NCBI GenBank assembly: GCA_036397995.1
Contig: DASWHX010000127.1
Span: 1 to 6,256 of the forward strand
Origin: DASWHX01 sp036397995
Lineage (GTDB): Bacteria; Bacteroidota; Bacteroidia; Cytophagales; Cyclobacteriaceae
Direction: 5' to 3'
DNA: 6,256 nucleotides
Of this stretch, positions 1 to 6,256 are shown piece by piece (position 1 is the first letter of the stretch; each line of letters opens with the position of its first letter). A model generated the notes under the pieces. The model had not been told where the DNA came from and searched no databases. It worked only from the letters and a program-made list of their open reading frames with translations. The position numbers and the translations under genes were made by a program.

Positions 1-22
1 TGCGGTTGCTATATAAGGTAAT

Positions 23-77
23 TACCCCCTGTAGTCCCCCTTAAAACAAGGGGGACAATTTTTCTGGGCAGGGGGTA
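23..77. repeat. Nested palindromic repeat, copy A (complete)
   Basis: Two stems sit one inside the other. The outer arms TACCCCCTG (23-31) and CAGGGGGTA (69-77) are perfect reverse complements. The inner arms GTCCCCCTT (34-42) and AAGGGGGAC (48-56) are also perfect, around the 5-base loop AAAAC. The segment at 24-62 recurs almost unchanged at 134-173. Such short C-run/G-run palindromes are common between genes in Bacteroidota and resemble REP-type elements. That label rests on form only, and no transposase gene is in the window. Confidence 0.75.
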
Positions 78-79
78 CT

Positions 80-116
80 TTCCCCTCCTTAATTTAAGGA
101 GGGGCTAGGGGTGGTT
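80..116. repeat. Palindromic repeat unit in inverted orientation
   Basis: Arms CCCCTCCTTAA (82-92) and TTAAGGAGGGG (94-104) form a perfect 11-base inverted repeat around one T. The tail CTAGGGGTGGTT (105-116) is the counterpart of the ACCCCCTGTAG head of the neighbouring copies when read on the other strand. This suggests a diverged member of the same family lying in the opposite orientation (inference). The unit's wording, C4TCCTTAA / TTAAGGAG4 followed by CTAGGGGTGG, is one I associate with dispersed intergenic repeats of Bacteroidota genomes. Confidence 0.6.
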
Positions 117-133
117 CTTAAAATGGTATTCAA

Positions 134-173
134 ACCCCCTGTAGTCCCCCATAAAAACAAGGGGGACAATTTT
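134..173. repeat. Palindromic repeat, copy C (outer right arm degraded)
   Basis: This is a direct repeat of 24-62: the first 17 bases are identical, and the rest differs by one substitution and one extra A in the loop. The inner stem GTCCCCC (144-150) and GGGGGAC (161-167) is kept. The outer right arm present in copy A is recognisable only in degraded form just beyond (about 174-185). Copies A and C start 110 bases apart, with the inverted unit between them. Confidence 0.7.
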
Positions 174-210
174 CCATGGCGGAGACACTCTCGGTTTCTC
201 AGTATGATAA

Positions 211-236
211 TTGGAGTTGAAATTATCTTAACTTTG
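211..236 (+). promoter_or_regulatory. Possible Bacteroidota-type promoter for the DUF983/DUF218 pair
   Basis: TAACTTTG at 229-236 matches the TAnnTTTG -7 consensus known from Bacteroides and Flavobacterium. A TTG at 211-213 could be the upstream element, but the spacer of 15 bases is shorter than the usual 17-23. If real, transcription would start near 242 and give a leader of about 70 bases. The site lies just downstream of the repeat cluster. Confidence 0.3.
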
Positions 237-313
237 CCAGTGATTCAACTCATAAGGAATTGTAATTTGAAATCAGTTTACGTCAATCAATACACTATAA
301 ATAATACATATCA

Positions 314-664
314 ATGAACTGGAACCGGATGCTGGAATGCAAATGTCCTCAGTGCGGAAACGGAAGGATGTTTCCCTATAAAACCTATAATTTGAGAAAA
401 TTTTATAAAATGGAACCAAGATGTCCTGTGTGTAACCGGTCTTTTATTCCTGAATCCGGATTTTACACAGGGGCCATGTATTTCAGTTATGCCATAAATG
501 TAATTCTACTACTGTTCTCCGGTTTATTAGCAACAAAATTCCTTGACAGCAGCAGGCTTTTATGGATAATCCTGATTAGCATGGTACCATCACTACTCCT
601 TGCTCCGCTCACTTATAGAATTTCAAGATCCCTGATGCTTCATCTTCTCGGATATACTCCCTAA
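314..664 (+). CDS. DUF983 family small membrane protein with zinc-ribbon-like head
   Basis: This 116-residue protein fits DUF983 in length and motif order. Two CxxC pairs (C11/C14 in CPQCG and C37/C40 in CPVC) form a probable zinc ribbon on the N-terminal side. They are followed by the family's ExGFYxGAMYxSYA-like stretch (residues 47-60). Two hydrophobic segments follow, at about 56-77 and 82-104, so the protein is predicted to sit in the inner membrane with the metal-binding head outside the bilayer. The family's function is not established, and I assign none. The ATG at 314 is used because it leaves a short leader before the first CxxC; ATG 329 is a possible alternative. There is no clear Shine-Dalgarno site, as is normal in this phylum. 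The next gene begins 11 bases after the stop, which suggests cotranscription. Identification is firm; role is unknown. Confidence 0.88.
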   Translation: MNWNRMLECKCPQCGNGRMFPYKTYNLRKFYKMEPRCPVCNRSFIPESGFYTGAMYFSYAINVILLLFSGLLATKFLDSSRLLWIILISMVPSLLLAPLTYRISRSLMLHLLGYTP

Positions 665-675
665 ACGCCCTCTCA

Positions 676-1389
676 ATGAAACTATTCAGGTTCTTAACCT
701 GTTTATCTATAAGGTTGAAAATTAAAAAAATGCGAACCTTGCCATTTTCTTTAATTCTTTGTATTGCCACTTTAACATGCTCCTGCGCTTTCTCGCCGCG
801 AAAAACCCTGCAATATTACCTACAGGCACAAAAAACCAGGTATGATATCATTGTAGTGCCCGGAGTTCCTCTCGAAAATGGCAGGTGGAGCTGGACAATG
901 AAAGGCAGGATTTACTGGGCAAAATTTCTTTTTGACAATGGCATCACAGAGAACATCATGTTTTCAGGTTCTTCAGTTTATGAACCTTACGTGGAGGGGG
1001 AGGTGATGGCCTTGTATGCTGAAGCCATAGGCATTCCTAAAGAATATATTTATGCAGAAAAAAAAGCTGAGCATTCTACCGAGAATATTTATTATGGTTA
1101 TCATAAAGCCAAAATGCTTGGGTTTGAAAAAATTGCCCTGGCGTCTGATCCCTTTCAAACCAAATCACTCAAACGTTTTACCAGGGTTAAGGTTCATCCT
1201 TCGGTAGGACTTATACCTATGGTAATTGATACTTTAGAAGCGATGCAGGAGGTTATGTTTGATCCTGTTGTTGATTTAAGCAAAGCTCGTGTAGAAAATT
1301 TTACTTCTATACTGGAACGCGAAAGTTTCTTTAAGAGATTAAAAGGTACAATGGGCAAAAATCTTGATACTACTGCCTACCGGAAATAA
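676..1389 (+). CDS. DUF218 (SanA/YdcF/ElyC-like) envelope protein, probably membrane-anchored
   Basis: This 237-residue protein has the DUF218 fold pattern. It has a first strand with YDIIVVPG (residues 56-63) and the GRIYWAKFLFDNG helix (78-89). A second strand, IMFSG (94-98), follows, then the acidic VEGEVM site (106-111), where the family usually has an 'EAxxM' motif. HSTEN (133-137) and the SDPFQTKS loop (157-164) come next. Relatives include SanA and ElyC, which affect cell-envelope integrity in enterobacteria; the biochemical reaction of the family is poorly defined. An N-terminal hydrophobic segment (about 22-38, ending LTCSC) follows a basic stretch. It could be a membrane anchor or an imperfect lipoprotein signal with Cys35 or Cys37. 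The start is uncertain: ATG 676 keeps the 11-base spacing to the DUF983 gene, whereas ATG 730 would give a more standard signal (MRTLPF..., 219 residues). No terminator is evident after the stop. Confidence 0.85.
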   Translation: MKLFRFLTCLSIRLKIKKMRTLPFSLILCIATLTCSCAFSPRKTLQYYLQAQKTRYDIIVVPGVPLENGRWSWTMKGRIYWAKFLFDNGITENIMFSGSSVYEPYVEGEVMALYAEAIGIPKEYIYAEKKAEHSTENIYYGYHKAKMLGFEKIALASDPFQTKSLKRFTRVKVHPSVGLIPMVIDTLEAMQEVMFDPVVDLSKARVENFTSILERESFFKRLKGTMGKNLDTTAYRK

Positions 1390-1618
1390 TTAAAAGCAAA
1401 TTGGCGTGTCAATGTAGTCTCCACCATTTCTTCAACCATTCCATGAAATTGCAGATAGCTTCTGCTTTTAATCAATCGGGCAATTTATCCTTCAGAATTC
1501 CTGATAAAAATGACAATCGTCATACTTTATGTAACCTGATATTACCGTTATTTGATACATTTATTATAGCAACCTTCCCTTAATCTCATTAATTTTATGG
1601 TCTACTAATTTATCAATC

Positions 1619-4432
1619 ATGAAAAAAGGAACCAATCTTATTCTATTCTTATTATTTGTTACCGGATTTGTTTTCAGCCAGGAAACAAAGATTACCGGGA
1701 ATCTGGACAGTAAAATTCCTGTAGATCCCAGTATAACAGTTGGAAAACTAGATAATGGACTTACTTATTATATAAAGAGTAATCCGAAGCCTGAAAACCG
1801 GGTTGAAATCCGGCTGGTGGTTAATGCCGGATCCTTAATGGAGGATGATGATCAGAAGGGGATCGCGCATTTTGTGGAACACATGGCTTTCAACGGTACC
1901 AAAAATTTCGAAAAAAATGAAATTGTTAACTATTTGCAATCGATTGGTGTTCAATTCGGAGCAGACCTGAACGCTTATACAAGTTTTGATGAAACTGTAT
2001 ATATTCTCCCTATTCCAACTGATGACCCAGCCATTGTTGAAAAGGGATTTCAGGTAATTGCAGACTGGGCTTCAAACGTTTTATTTACTGATGAAGAAAT
2101 AGATAAAGAACGCGGCGTTGTAGTAGAAGAATGGAGATTGGGCCGCGGAGCGAATCAAAGAATGCGTGACCAATATTTTCCAATTCTATTCAAGAATTCG
2201 CGATATGCAGAAAGGCTTCCTATTGGAGAAAAAGAAGTAATTGAGAATGTAAGCTATGAAAGAGTGCGGCAATTTTATAAGGATTGGTATCGTCCCGACC
2301 TTATGGCAGTCATTGTTGTCGGTGATGTGGATAAAAATGAAATAAAAGTTAAGATTGAAGAATACCTGGGCGGAATCGAAAAACCTAAAGACCCAAGGCC
2401 CAGACAGTCGCACGAGGTTCCGGATCACAAAGAAACGTTTATCGCTATTACCAGTGATAAAGAAGCAACGTTTACACAAATTCAGCTGTTATATAAGACC
2501 GATAATGTGGAATCAGTCACACTCAAGGATTACCGGAGGGATTTAATTTATCAACTTTATAACGGCATGCTTAATGAACGGTTGCAGGAACTTACCCAAA
2601 AACCAGAGCCTCCTTTCCTTTTTGGCAGCACAAGTTTTGGTAGCATGGTCAGAACAAAAAGTAGCTACTCCTCATTTGCCGTAGTGGGAGAAAATGGAAT
2701 AGCGGCCGGCCTGAAAACATTGATTGAAGAAAATGAACGAGTAAAAAAATACGGTTTTACTCCTGCAGAGTTTGAAAGATACAAACTCGAAATGCTTGAT
2801 AGGTACGAACGCGCATTTAAAGAGAGCGATAAAACAGAGTCGGGATCCTATGCCAGTGAGTTTATCCGCGCTTTCCTCACCAATGAACCTATTCCGGGAA
2901 TCACTAACGAATATGAATATGTGAAAAATTTTTTGCCAGGGATCAAAATTTCTGAAATAAATGGTCTGGCGGCACAATGGATAAAGGATACCAACAGGGT
3001 AGTAATTATAACTGGTCCCCAAAAAGAAGGGGTAAAAATGCCCGCCGAAGGGGAAATCAGAACCATGCTGGATGAAGCTTCGAAGATGGAAATCACACCT
3101 TATGAAGAAGCGGAACTGGCAACCGCGTTGATGGAGCAAATGCCTTCTCCAGGCAAAGTGGTGGATTCTAAATTCTATGATAATGTGGGCATTACTGAAT
3201 TATCATTATCAAATGGTGCAAAAGTAGTACTTAAGCCTACTGATTTTAAGAATGATGAAATCCTGATGCAGGCGTACAGCTTCGGGGGGAACTCATTATA
3301 TATTGATGCGGATTACCAATCTGCATCAAATGCTTCCGCTTTAATTTCTGAGAGTGGCGTAAATGGGTTTTCTCCTACTGATTTGCAAAAATTGTTTGCC
3401 GGGAAATCGGTTTCAGCATCGCCCTTTATTGGAACTCTTTCTGAAGGAATGCGGGGAAATGCCGCACCCAAAGATTTTGAAACGCTTCTGCAATTAATGC
3501 ATCTTTACTTCACAGAACCCAATAAAGATCAGGCGGCATTCACCAGTATGATTACAAAAAATAAGATGTTGTACCAGAATCTTATGTCAAATCCAAACTA
3601 CTATTTCTCCAATGAGGTGAATAAAATTTTGACGCAAAACCATCCCCGGGGCGGGGGATTTCCGACTATGGAAGATTTGGAAAAAATAGATTTCGAAAAA
3701 GCGTTTTCAATATACAAAGATCGCTTTGCTGATGCCGGTGACTTCACTTTCTTCTTCGTGGGTAATTTTAACATCGCGGAAATTACTCCCTTACTTGAGC
3801 AGTATCTCGGAAGTTTACCCTCAAATAACCGCAGCGAAACCTGGAAAGACCTGGGCGTAAGGCCACCGAACGGAGTGGTTAATGAAGTAGTTAGAAAGGG
3901 CGAAGATCCCAAGAGCCAGGTAATCATAACATTTACAGGTGAAAAAGAATATGATAAGAAAAGTAATTATGATTTGTCATCCCTGGGTGAAATGCTGTCC
4001 ATAAAATTGATTGAAATTTTGCGTGAAGAAAAGGGCGGAGTTTATGGAGTAGGAGCGTTTGGCGGCTCTTCAAAATATCCAGTTGAAGATTATACTTTCA
4101 GGATTAGTTTCCCTTGTGCCCCTGAAAATGTGGATGATCTCGTTAAGGCGGTTTTTGATGAAATAGAATTGATAAAACAAGAAGGCGTCTCTGATGAAGA
4201 TTTGACTAAAATCAAGGAAACGCAGCGCAGAGATCGCGAAGAAGGTTTGAAACAAAACAGGTATTGGCTGGCACAGCTGAATGCATATTATCAAAATAAT
4301 ACCGGTTTGGATACATTCTTTGACCGGGAGGAATTAACCAATACGATTACCTCAGCTGATCTTAAAAATGCGGCGAAGAAATATCTCCGGATGGACAACT
4401 ATATTCAAGTGGTGCTGAAGCCGGAGAATTAA
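1619..4432 (+). CDS. Exported M16 family zinc metallopeptidase (insulinase/pitrilysin type, PqqL-like)
   Basis: This 937-residue protein is close to E. coli PqqL (about 930) in size and layout. A signal peptide (1-20, cleavage likely at FS|QE) without a lipobox predicts a periplasmic or secreted enzyme. The first half holds the inverted zinc motif HFVEH (84-88), with Glu87 as the expected catalytic base and H84/H88 as zinc ligands. ERGVVVEE (164-171) follows, where the third ligand is expected (probably E171, with E164 the conserved accessory Glu). An M16 C-type domain comes next (about 211-390, with the VIVVGDVD strand). The second half repeats the layout (about 525-937) but has no HxxEH, so it should be the catalytically inactive half. 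It keeps R802 and Y809 in LREEKGGVYG, spaced seven apart like the substrate-binding Arg/Tyr pair of insulin-degrading enzyme. The enzyme probably degrades peptides inside a clam-shell chamber. PqqL-like is a resemblance only: no PQQ or iron-uptake genes are near. The frame is intact and appears functional. It is probably its own transcription unit. Confidence 0.95.
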   Translation: MKKGTNLILFLLFVTGFVFSQETKITGNLDSKIPVDPSITVGKLDNGLTYYIKSNPKPENRVEIRLVVNAGSLMEDDDQKGIAHFVEHMAFNGTKNFEKNEIVNYLQSIGVQFGADLNAYTSFDETVYILPIPTDDPAIVEKGFQVIADWASNVLFTDEEIDKERGVVVEEWRLGRGANQRMRDQYFPILFKNSRYAERLPIGEKEVIENVSYERVRQFYKDWYRPDLMAVIVVGDVDKNEIKVKIEEYLGGIEKPKDPRPRQSHEVPDHKETFIAITSDKEATFTQIQLLYKTDNVESVTLKDYRRDLIYQLYNGMLNERLQELTQKPEPPFLFGSTSFGSMVRTKSSYSSFAVVGENGIAAGLKTLIEENERVKKYGFTPAEFERYKLEMLDRYERAFKESDKTESGSYASEFIRAFLTNEPIPGITNEYEYVKNFLPGIKISEINGLAAQWIKDTNRVVIITGPQKEGVKMPAEGEIRTMLDEASKMEITPYEEAELATALMEQMPSPGKVVDSKFYDNVGITELSLSNGAKVVLKPTDFKNDEILMQAYSFGGNSLYIDADYQSASNASALISESGVNGFSPTDLQKLFAGKSVSASPFIGTLSEGMRGNAAPKDFETLLQLMHLYFTEPNKDQAAFTSMITKNKMLYQNLMSNPNYYFSNEVNKILTQNHPRGGGFPTMEDLEKIDFEKAFSIYKDRFADAGDFTFFFVGNFNIAEITPLLEQYLGSLPSNNRSETWKDLGVRPPNGVVNEVVRKGEDPKSQVIITFTGEKEYDKKSNYDLSSLGEMLSIKLIEILREEKGGVYGVGAFGGSSKYPVEDYTFRISFPCAPENVDDLVKAVFDEIELIKQEGVSDEDLTKIKETQRRDREEGLKQNRYWLAQLNAYYQNNTGLDTFFDREELTNTITSADLKNAAKKYLRMDNYIQVVLKPEN

Positions 4433-4460
4433 TTTAATAAGATCACCTCAGATTTTCCGG
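4421..4460. terminator. Possible shared hairpin at the convergent gene ends
   Basis: CCGGAGAAT (4421-4429) can pair with ATTTTCCGG (4452-4460), giving nine pairs including one G-U, around a 22-base loop. The stem spans the last codons and stops of both the peptidase and the lipase genes. Neither side is followed by a clear T run, so it is not a textbook intrinsic terminator. It may still shield or end both messages. Part of the symmetry comes from both proteins ending in a Pro-Glu-Asn coding stretch. Confidence 0.3.
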
Positions 4461-5630
4461 CAGGAATTTTAGCTCAAGGGCATCATAATCTTTAGGGAAG
4501 AAGGTTTTTAGTAAGGAAACGTAATAGTTATACGGCTTATGCTGGTAAAAAATTCCCTCCTTTTCATATAAATTCCTATCGGTAAAATTTCCCTTATCAT
4601 CCCGTGGAAGAACGGCCATTAATGAGTCGTTTTTCAGGATTGTCGGATCTTTAAGTATCAATGGATATTCAACAGGAGGTATTTCTACTCGGTTTTCTAT
4701 TTTGGAATAATTAATTTCTTTAACAAATCCAGGCATTTCCACATGGCCCAGCTCTCTTTTTAATTGTTCAGATATAGAATTGCCCATGTACTGCATTGAT
4801 TTTCCAATGAAACTTTCAAACCTGTTTAATACTCCCTCCAGAGCAAGCCTTCTGGGGTCAAAAGATTCCTTATCATCAAAAAGCTTCATGAGATTGTCGG
4901 CAACATAATTTTCATCATTGTAAGCCAGTGGGAATTTGGGAACCAAATCTTTCGGATTTACTACACTGTAGCCGGTTTCATTTATACAAAATCGCTTATT
5001 ATATTCTGCAGAAAATTCCTTATCACCAACCATGGGATGCGCGAATGCATAGGTCTTAAACTTATTTTTTGGGGAAATTACTCCTTCAGGAAGATTTTCC
5101 AGGTAGGCACGAAGCATAATTGCCAATGATCCACCCTGGCTGTGCCCCGTGATTATGAAGTCATAAATTCCATCACGGTTAAAATTATCAATATGATACT
5201 TGATGTCATTGGATAAGTAAACTATCCCCAGAGCATAACCTGCATGAACAGCGGCGCTGGTATCTTTTGCAAAACTGTAAGCAAAAGTTTCACCAGCCGT
5301 TTTGATAGTCCCGTTGGCAGGTATCATGGAAGCATACATATTCTCTAACCAACTGCTCATGTCATCAGTAGAACCACGCAGATTAATGACCGCAACCTTC
5401 CCTTTCCGGTAAATTTGAAATTTGTTGTCCATCCCAAAAATTCCTGAAGTATAAACTTTCTCATAATGTGCGGGGATAATTTTACTGTCAGAGTTATAGA
5501 GCTCCATGAACGTGAAACTATTGCATAAAGCAATCATATCCCGGGCTTCCTGCTTTTCAAATCCAGGTTGAATTTGCCCGAATGAAATAACTGTAGTTAT
5601 ACTAAGAATCAGGCTTATTATGAATTTCAT
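4443..5630 (-). CDS. Exported class 3 lipase-like alpha/beta hydrolase
   Basis: From the ATG at 5630 the protein has 395 residues. A signal peptide (1-18, cleavage likely SFG|QIQ) indicates export. VINLRGSTDDMSSW (81-94) matches the class 3 lipase 'FRGT' oxyanion segment. GHSQGG (162-167) is the nucleophile elbow with Ser164. NPKDLVPKFP (225-234) gives the acid Asp228, and HKPYNYY (364-370) gives a likely catalytic His364. The expected chemistry is hydrolysis of lipid or other esters, with the substrate unknown. The Asp-to-His distance is about 136 residues, much longer than in compact fungal members, so there is a long helical insertion (about 240-320). The frame is open 34 codons further upstream (to ATG 5732). 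However, the signal peptide begins exactly at 5630, and a promoter-like element lies at 5649-5656, so the shorter start is preferred. The gene converges with the peptidase gene (10 bases between stops) and diverges from the gene at 5814. Confidence 0.88.
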   Translation of the reverse strand: MKFIISLILSITTVISFGQIQPGFEKQEARDMIALCNSFTFMELYNSDSKIIPAHYEKVYTSGIFGMDNKFQIYRKGKVAVINLRGSTDDMSSWLENMYASMIPANGTIKTAGETFAYSFAKDTSAAVHAGYALGIVYLSNDIKYHIDNFNRDGIYDFIITGHSQGGSLAIMLRAYLENLPEGVISPKNKFKTYAFAHPMVGDKEFSAEYNKRFCINETGYSVVNPKDLVPKFPLAYNDENYVADNLMKLFDDKESFDPRRLALEGVLNRFESFIGKSMQYMGNSISEQLKRELGHVEMPGFVKEINYSKIENRVEIPPVEYPLILKDPTILKNDSLMAVLPRDDKGNFTDRNLYEKEGIFYQHKPYNYYVSLLKTFFPKDYDALELKFLPENLR

Positions 5631-5648
5631 GGGTGATGATTTTGAAGT

Positions 5649-5681
5649 CAAATATAAATCAACTATTGAACTCGGAAGAAA
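5649..5681 (-). promoter_or_regulatory. Candidate promoter for the lipase gene
   Basis: On the reverse strand, TATATTTG (5656-5649) is a perfect match to the Bacteroidota TAnnTTTG element. TTTC (5681-5678), an imperfect TTTG, sits 21 bases upstream. Transcription would begin around 5643 and leave a leader of about 13 bases before the ATG at 5630. That fits the shorter start and would exclude the ATG at 5732 from the message. Confidence 0.45.
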
Positions 5682-5813
5682 TAGAAATATAGTGTTTTTA
5701 TGGAAATTGATATTAAACCCAAATTGTTGCAAAATTCAGACCAAAATAAATAATACCTCCGTTACAACTATTTGTACCAAATTCCCCACTAATTAATAAA
5801 TCCTGATTTCATT

Positions 5814-6256
5814 ATGAAAATAGCCAAAAGAGTTTCTTCCGGGATGATACTGATTTTTTTCCTGGCACTCACCAATCATTTATGGGCCCAGGAGAACTTT
5901 CCAAATACGTTATTCCTTGGAGAAGAAGAGACCTCACCCTCGGCAACAATTGATAATATGAGTTGGATTGCCGGATACTGGCAAGGGGAAGCCTTCGGTG
6001 GAATTGTAGAAGAATTCTGGACTGCGCCGAGCGCCGGAAACATGGTTTGTGTGTTTAAACTTATCGTGGAGGGTAAGACATTGCTTTATGAATTGTGTAC
6101 AATATCTGAGGAAAACAATACGCTGATGATGAGGCTCAAGCATTTTAACAGTAAGCTTATAGGCTGGGAGGACAAAGACAAATCAATAGATTTTCCTTTG
6201 GTGAAAATGGAGAAGAATAAAATTTATTTTGATGGGCTGACTTTTGAAAGAATAAG
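5814..6256 (+). CDS. Exported DUF6265 family protein (3' end beyond the window)
   Basis: The frame opens at ATG 5814 and runs 147 codons without a stop to the window edge, so the C-terminus is missing. A signal peptide (about 1-25, basic KIAKR start, hydrophobic MILIFFLAL, cleavage likely LWA|QE) indicates export. From about residue 50 the sequence follows DUF6265: WIAGYWQGEAFGG (51-63), then EEFWTAPSAGNM (66-77). MMRLKHFN (105-112), GWEDKDKS (117-124), FPLV (127-130) and YFDGLTFER (138-146) complete the pattern. Family members are small, secreted or periplasmic beta-rich proteins of about 150-180 residues, so only a short tail is probably missing. No function is established for the family. 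The 183-base gap to the divergent lipase gene has no convincing TAnnTTTG element in the forward direction, and there is no Shine-Dalgarno site. The family call is strong. Confidence 0.85.
   Translation, partial: MKIAKRVSSGMILIFFLALTNHLWAQENFPNTLFLGEEETSPSATIDNMSWIAGYWQGEAFGGIVEEFWTAPSAGNMVCVFKLIVEGKTLLYELCTISEENNTLMMRLKHFNSKLIGWEDKDKSIDFPLVKMEKNKIYFDGLTFERI

Larger units (their letters stand above)
1..313. other. Non-coding repeat-bearing region upstream of the DUF983 gene
   Basis: No convincing gene lies in this stretch. Bases 23-173 are filled by three related hairpin-forming repeat units, listed separately. Bases 174-313 are AT-rich and look like a promoter and leader for the gene starting at 314. 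An open frame from a GTG at 111 to a TGA at 315-317 exists, but its first third is translated repeat sequence. I do not treat it as a gene. Confidence 0.7.

Noticed and set aside
24..173. Possible CRISPR array
   Set aside because: There are only two direct copies, each an internal palindrome, with a 'spacer' that is itself a related inverted repeat. No cas gene is present.
111..317. 68-codon open frame whose stop overlaps the DUF983 start (ATGA)
   Set aside because: It uses a GTG inside the repeat cluster and its first part is translated repeat. The internal ATG at 204 gives only 37 codons with a hydrophobic stretch, and the overlap alone is too weak to call a gene.
973..1158. 61-codon reverse frame inside the DUF218 gene
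   Set aside because: It is antisense to a motif-supported gene and has no family features.
1401..1583. 60-codon forward frame in the gap before the peptidase
   Set aside because: It starts at TTG, its composition is not protein-like and no motif is seen. I also read the reverse strand here and found only short broken frames.
2672..3139. 155-codon reverse frame inside the peptidase gene (and other reverse frames within 2186-4294)
   Set aside because: They lie wholly within a well-supported M16 gene, and their Phe/Ser/Arg-rich, low-complexity translation is typical of an antisense shadow.
1619..4432. Naming the peptidase pqqL or placing it in a PQQ pathway
   Set aside because: The similarity is at the level of architecture, and no PQQ synthesis or siderophore genes are in the window.
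5761..5780. Forward promoter element for the DUF6265 gene (ACTATTTG at 5767-5774)
   Set aside because: It lacks the leading TA of TAnnTTTG and no upstream TTG lies at proper spacing.

Overview
The window reads as a piece of chromosome from a member of the Bacteroidota (Flavobacteriia/Cytophagia-like). Several things point there: AT-rich DNA, genes without recognisable Shine-Dalgarno sites, TAnnTTTG-type promoter elements, export signals ending in 'FSQ', 'FGQ' or 'WAQ', and families common in that phylum (DUF983, DUF6265, PqqL-like M16 peptidases). No species can be named from the sequence alone.

Layout: 1-313 has no convincing gene. Its first ~175 bases hold three hairpin-forming, C/G-run repeat units, two direct and one related unit inverted between them. 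A possible promoter follows. At 314-1389 two forward genes lie 11 bases apart and probably form an operon: a small DUF983 membrane protein with a zinc-ribbon-like head, and a DUF218 (SanA/YdcF/ElyC-like) envelope protein. After a 229-base gap comes a large exported M16 zinc metallopeptidase (1619-4432). It is complete, with one active and one degenerate half. It converges on a reverse-strand exported class 3 lipase-like hydrolase (4443-5630), with only 10 bases between the two stop codons and a hairpin spanning both gene ends. Diverging from the lipase is an exported DUF6265 protein (from 5814), cut off by the window edge.

All five proteins appear to be membrane-bound or exported: two possible envelope proteins, a periplasmic or secreted peptidase, a lipase or esterase, and a DUF6265 protein of unknown role. 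The last three genes are each transcribed separately or divergently, so a shared pathway is not shown. I see no tRNA, rRNA, CRISPR array, insertion sequence, toxin-antitoxin pair or phage gene. Overall this is an ordinary housekeeping or accessory envelope region. The most notable points are the repeat cluster at the left end, the tightly packed convergent gene ends, and a long insertion in the lipase between its catalytic Asp and His candidates. I found no convincing undescribed system.
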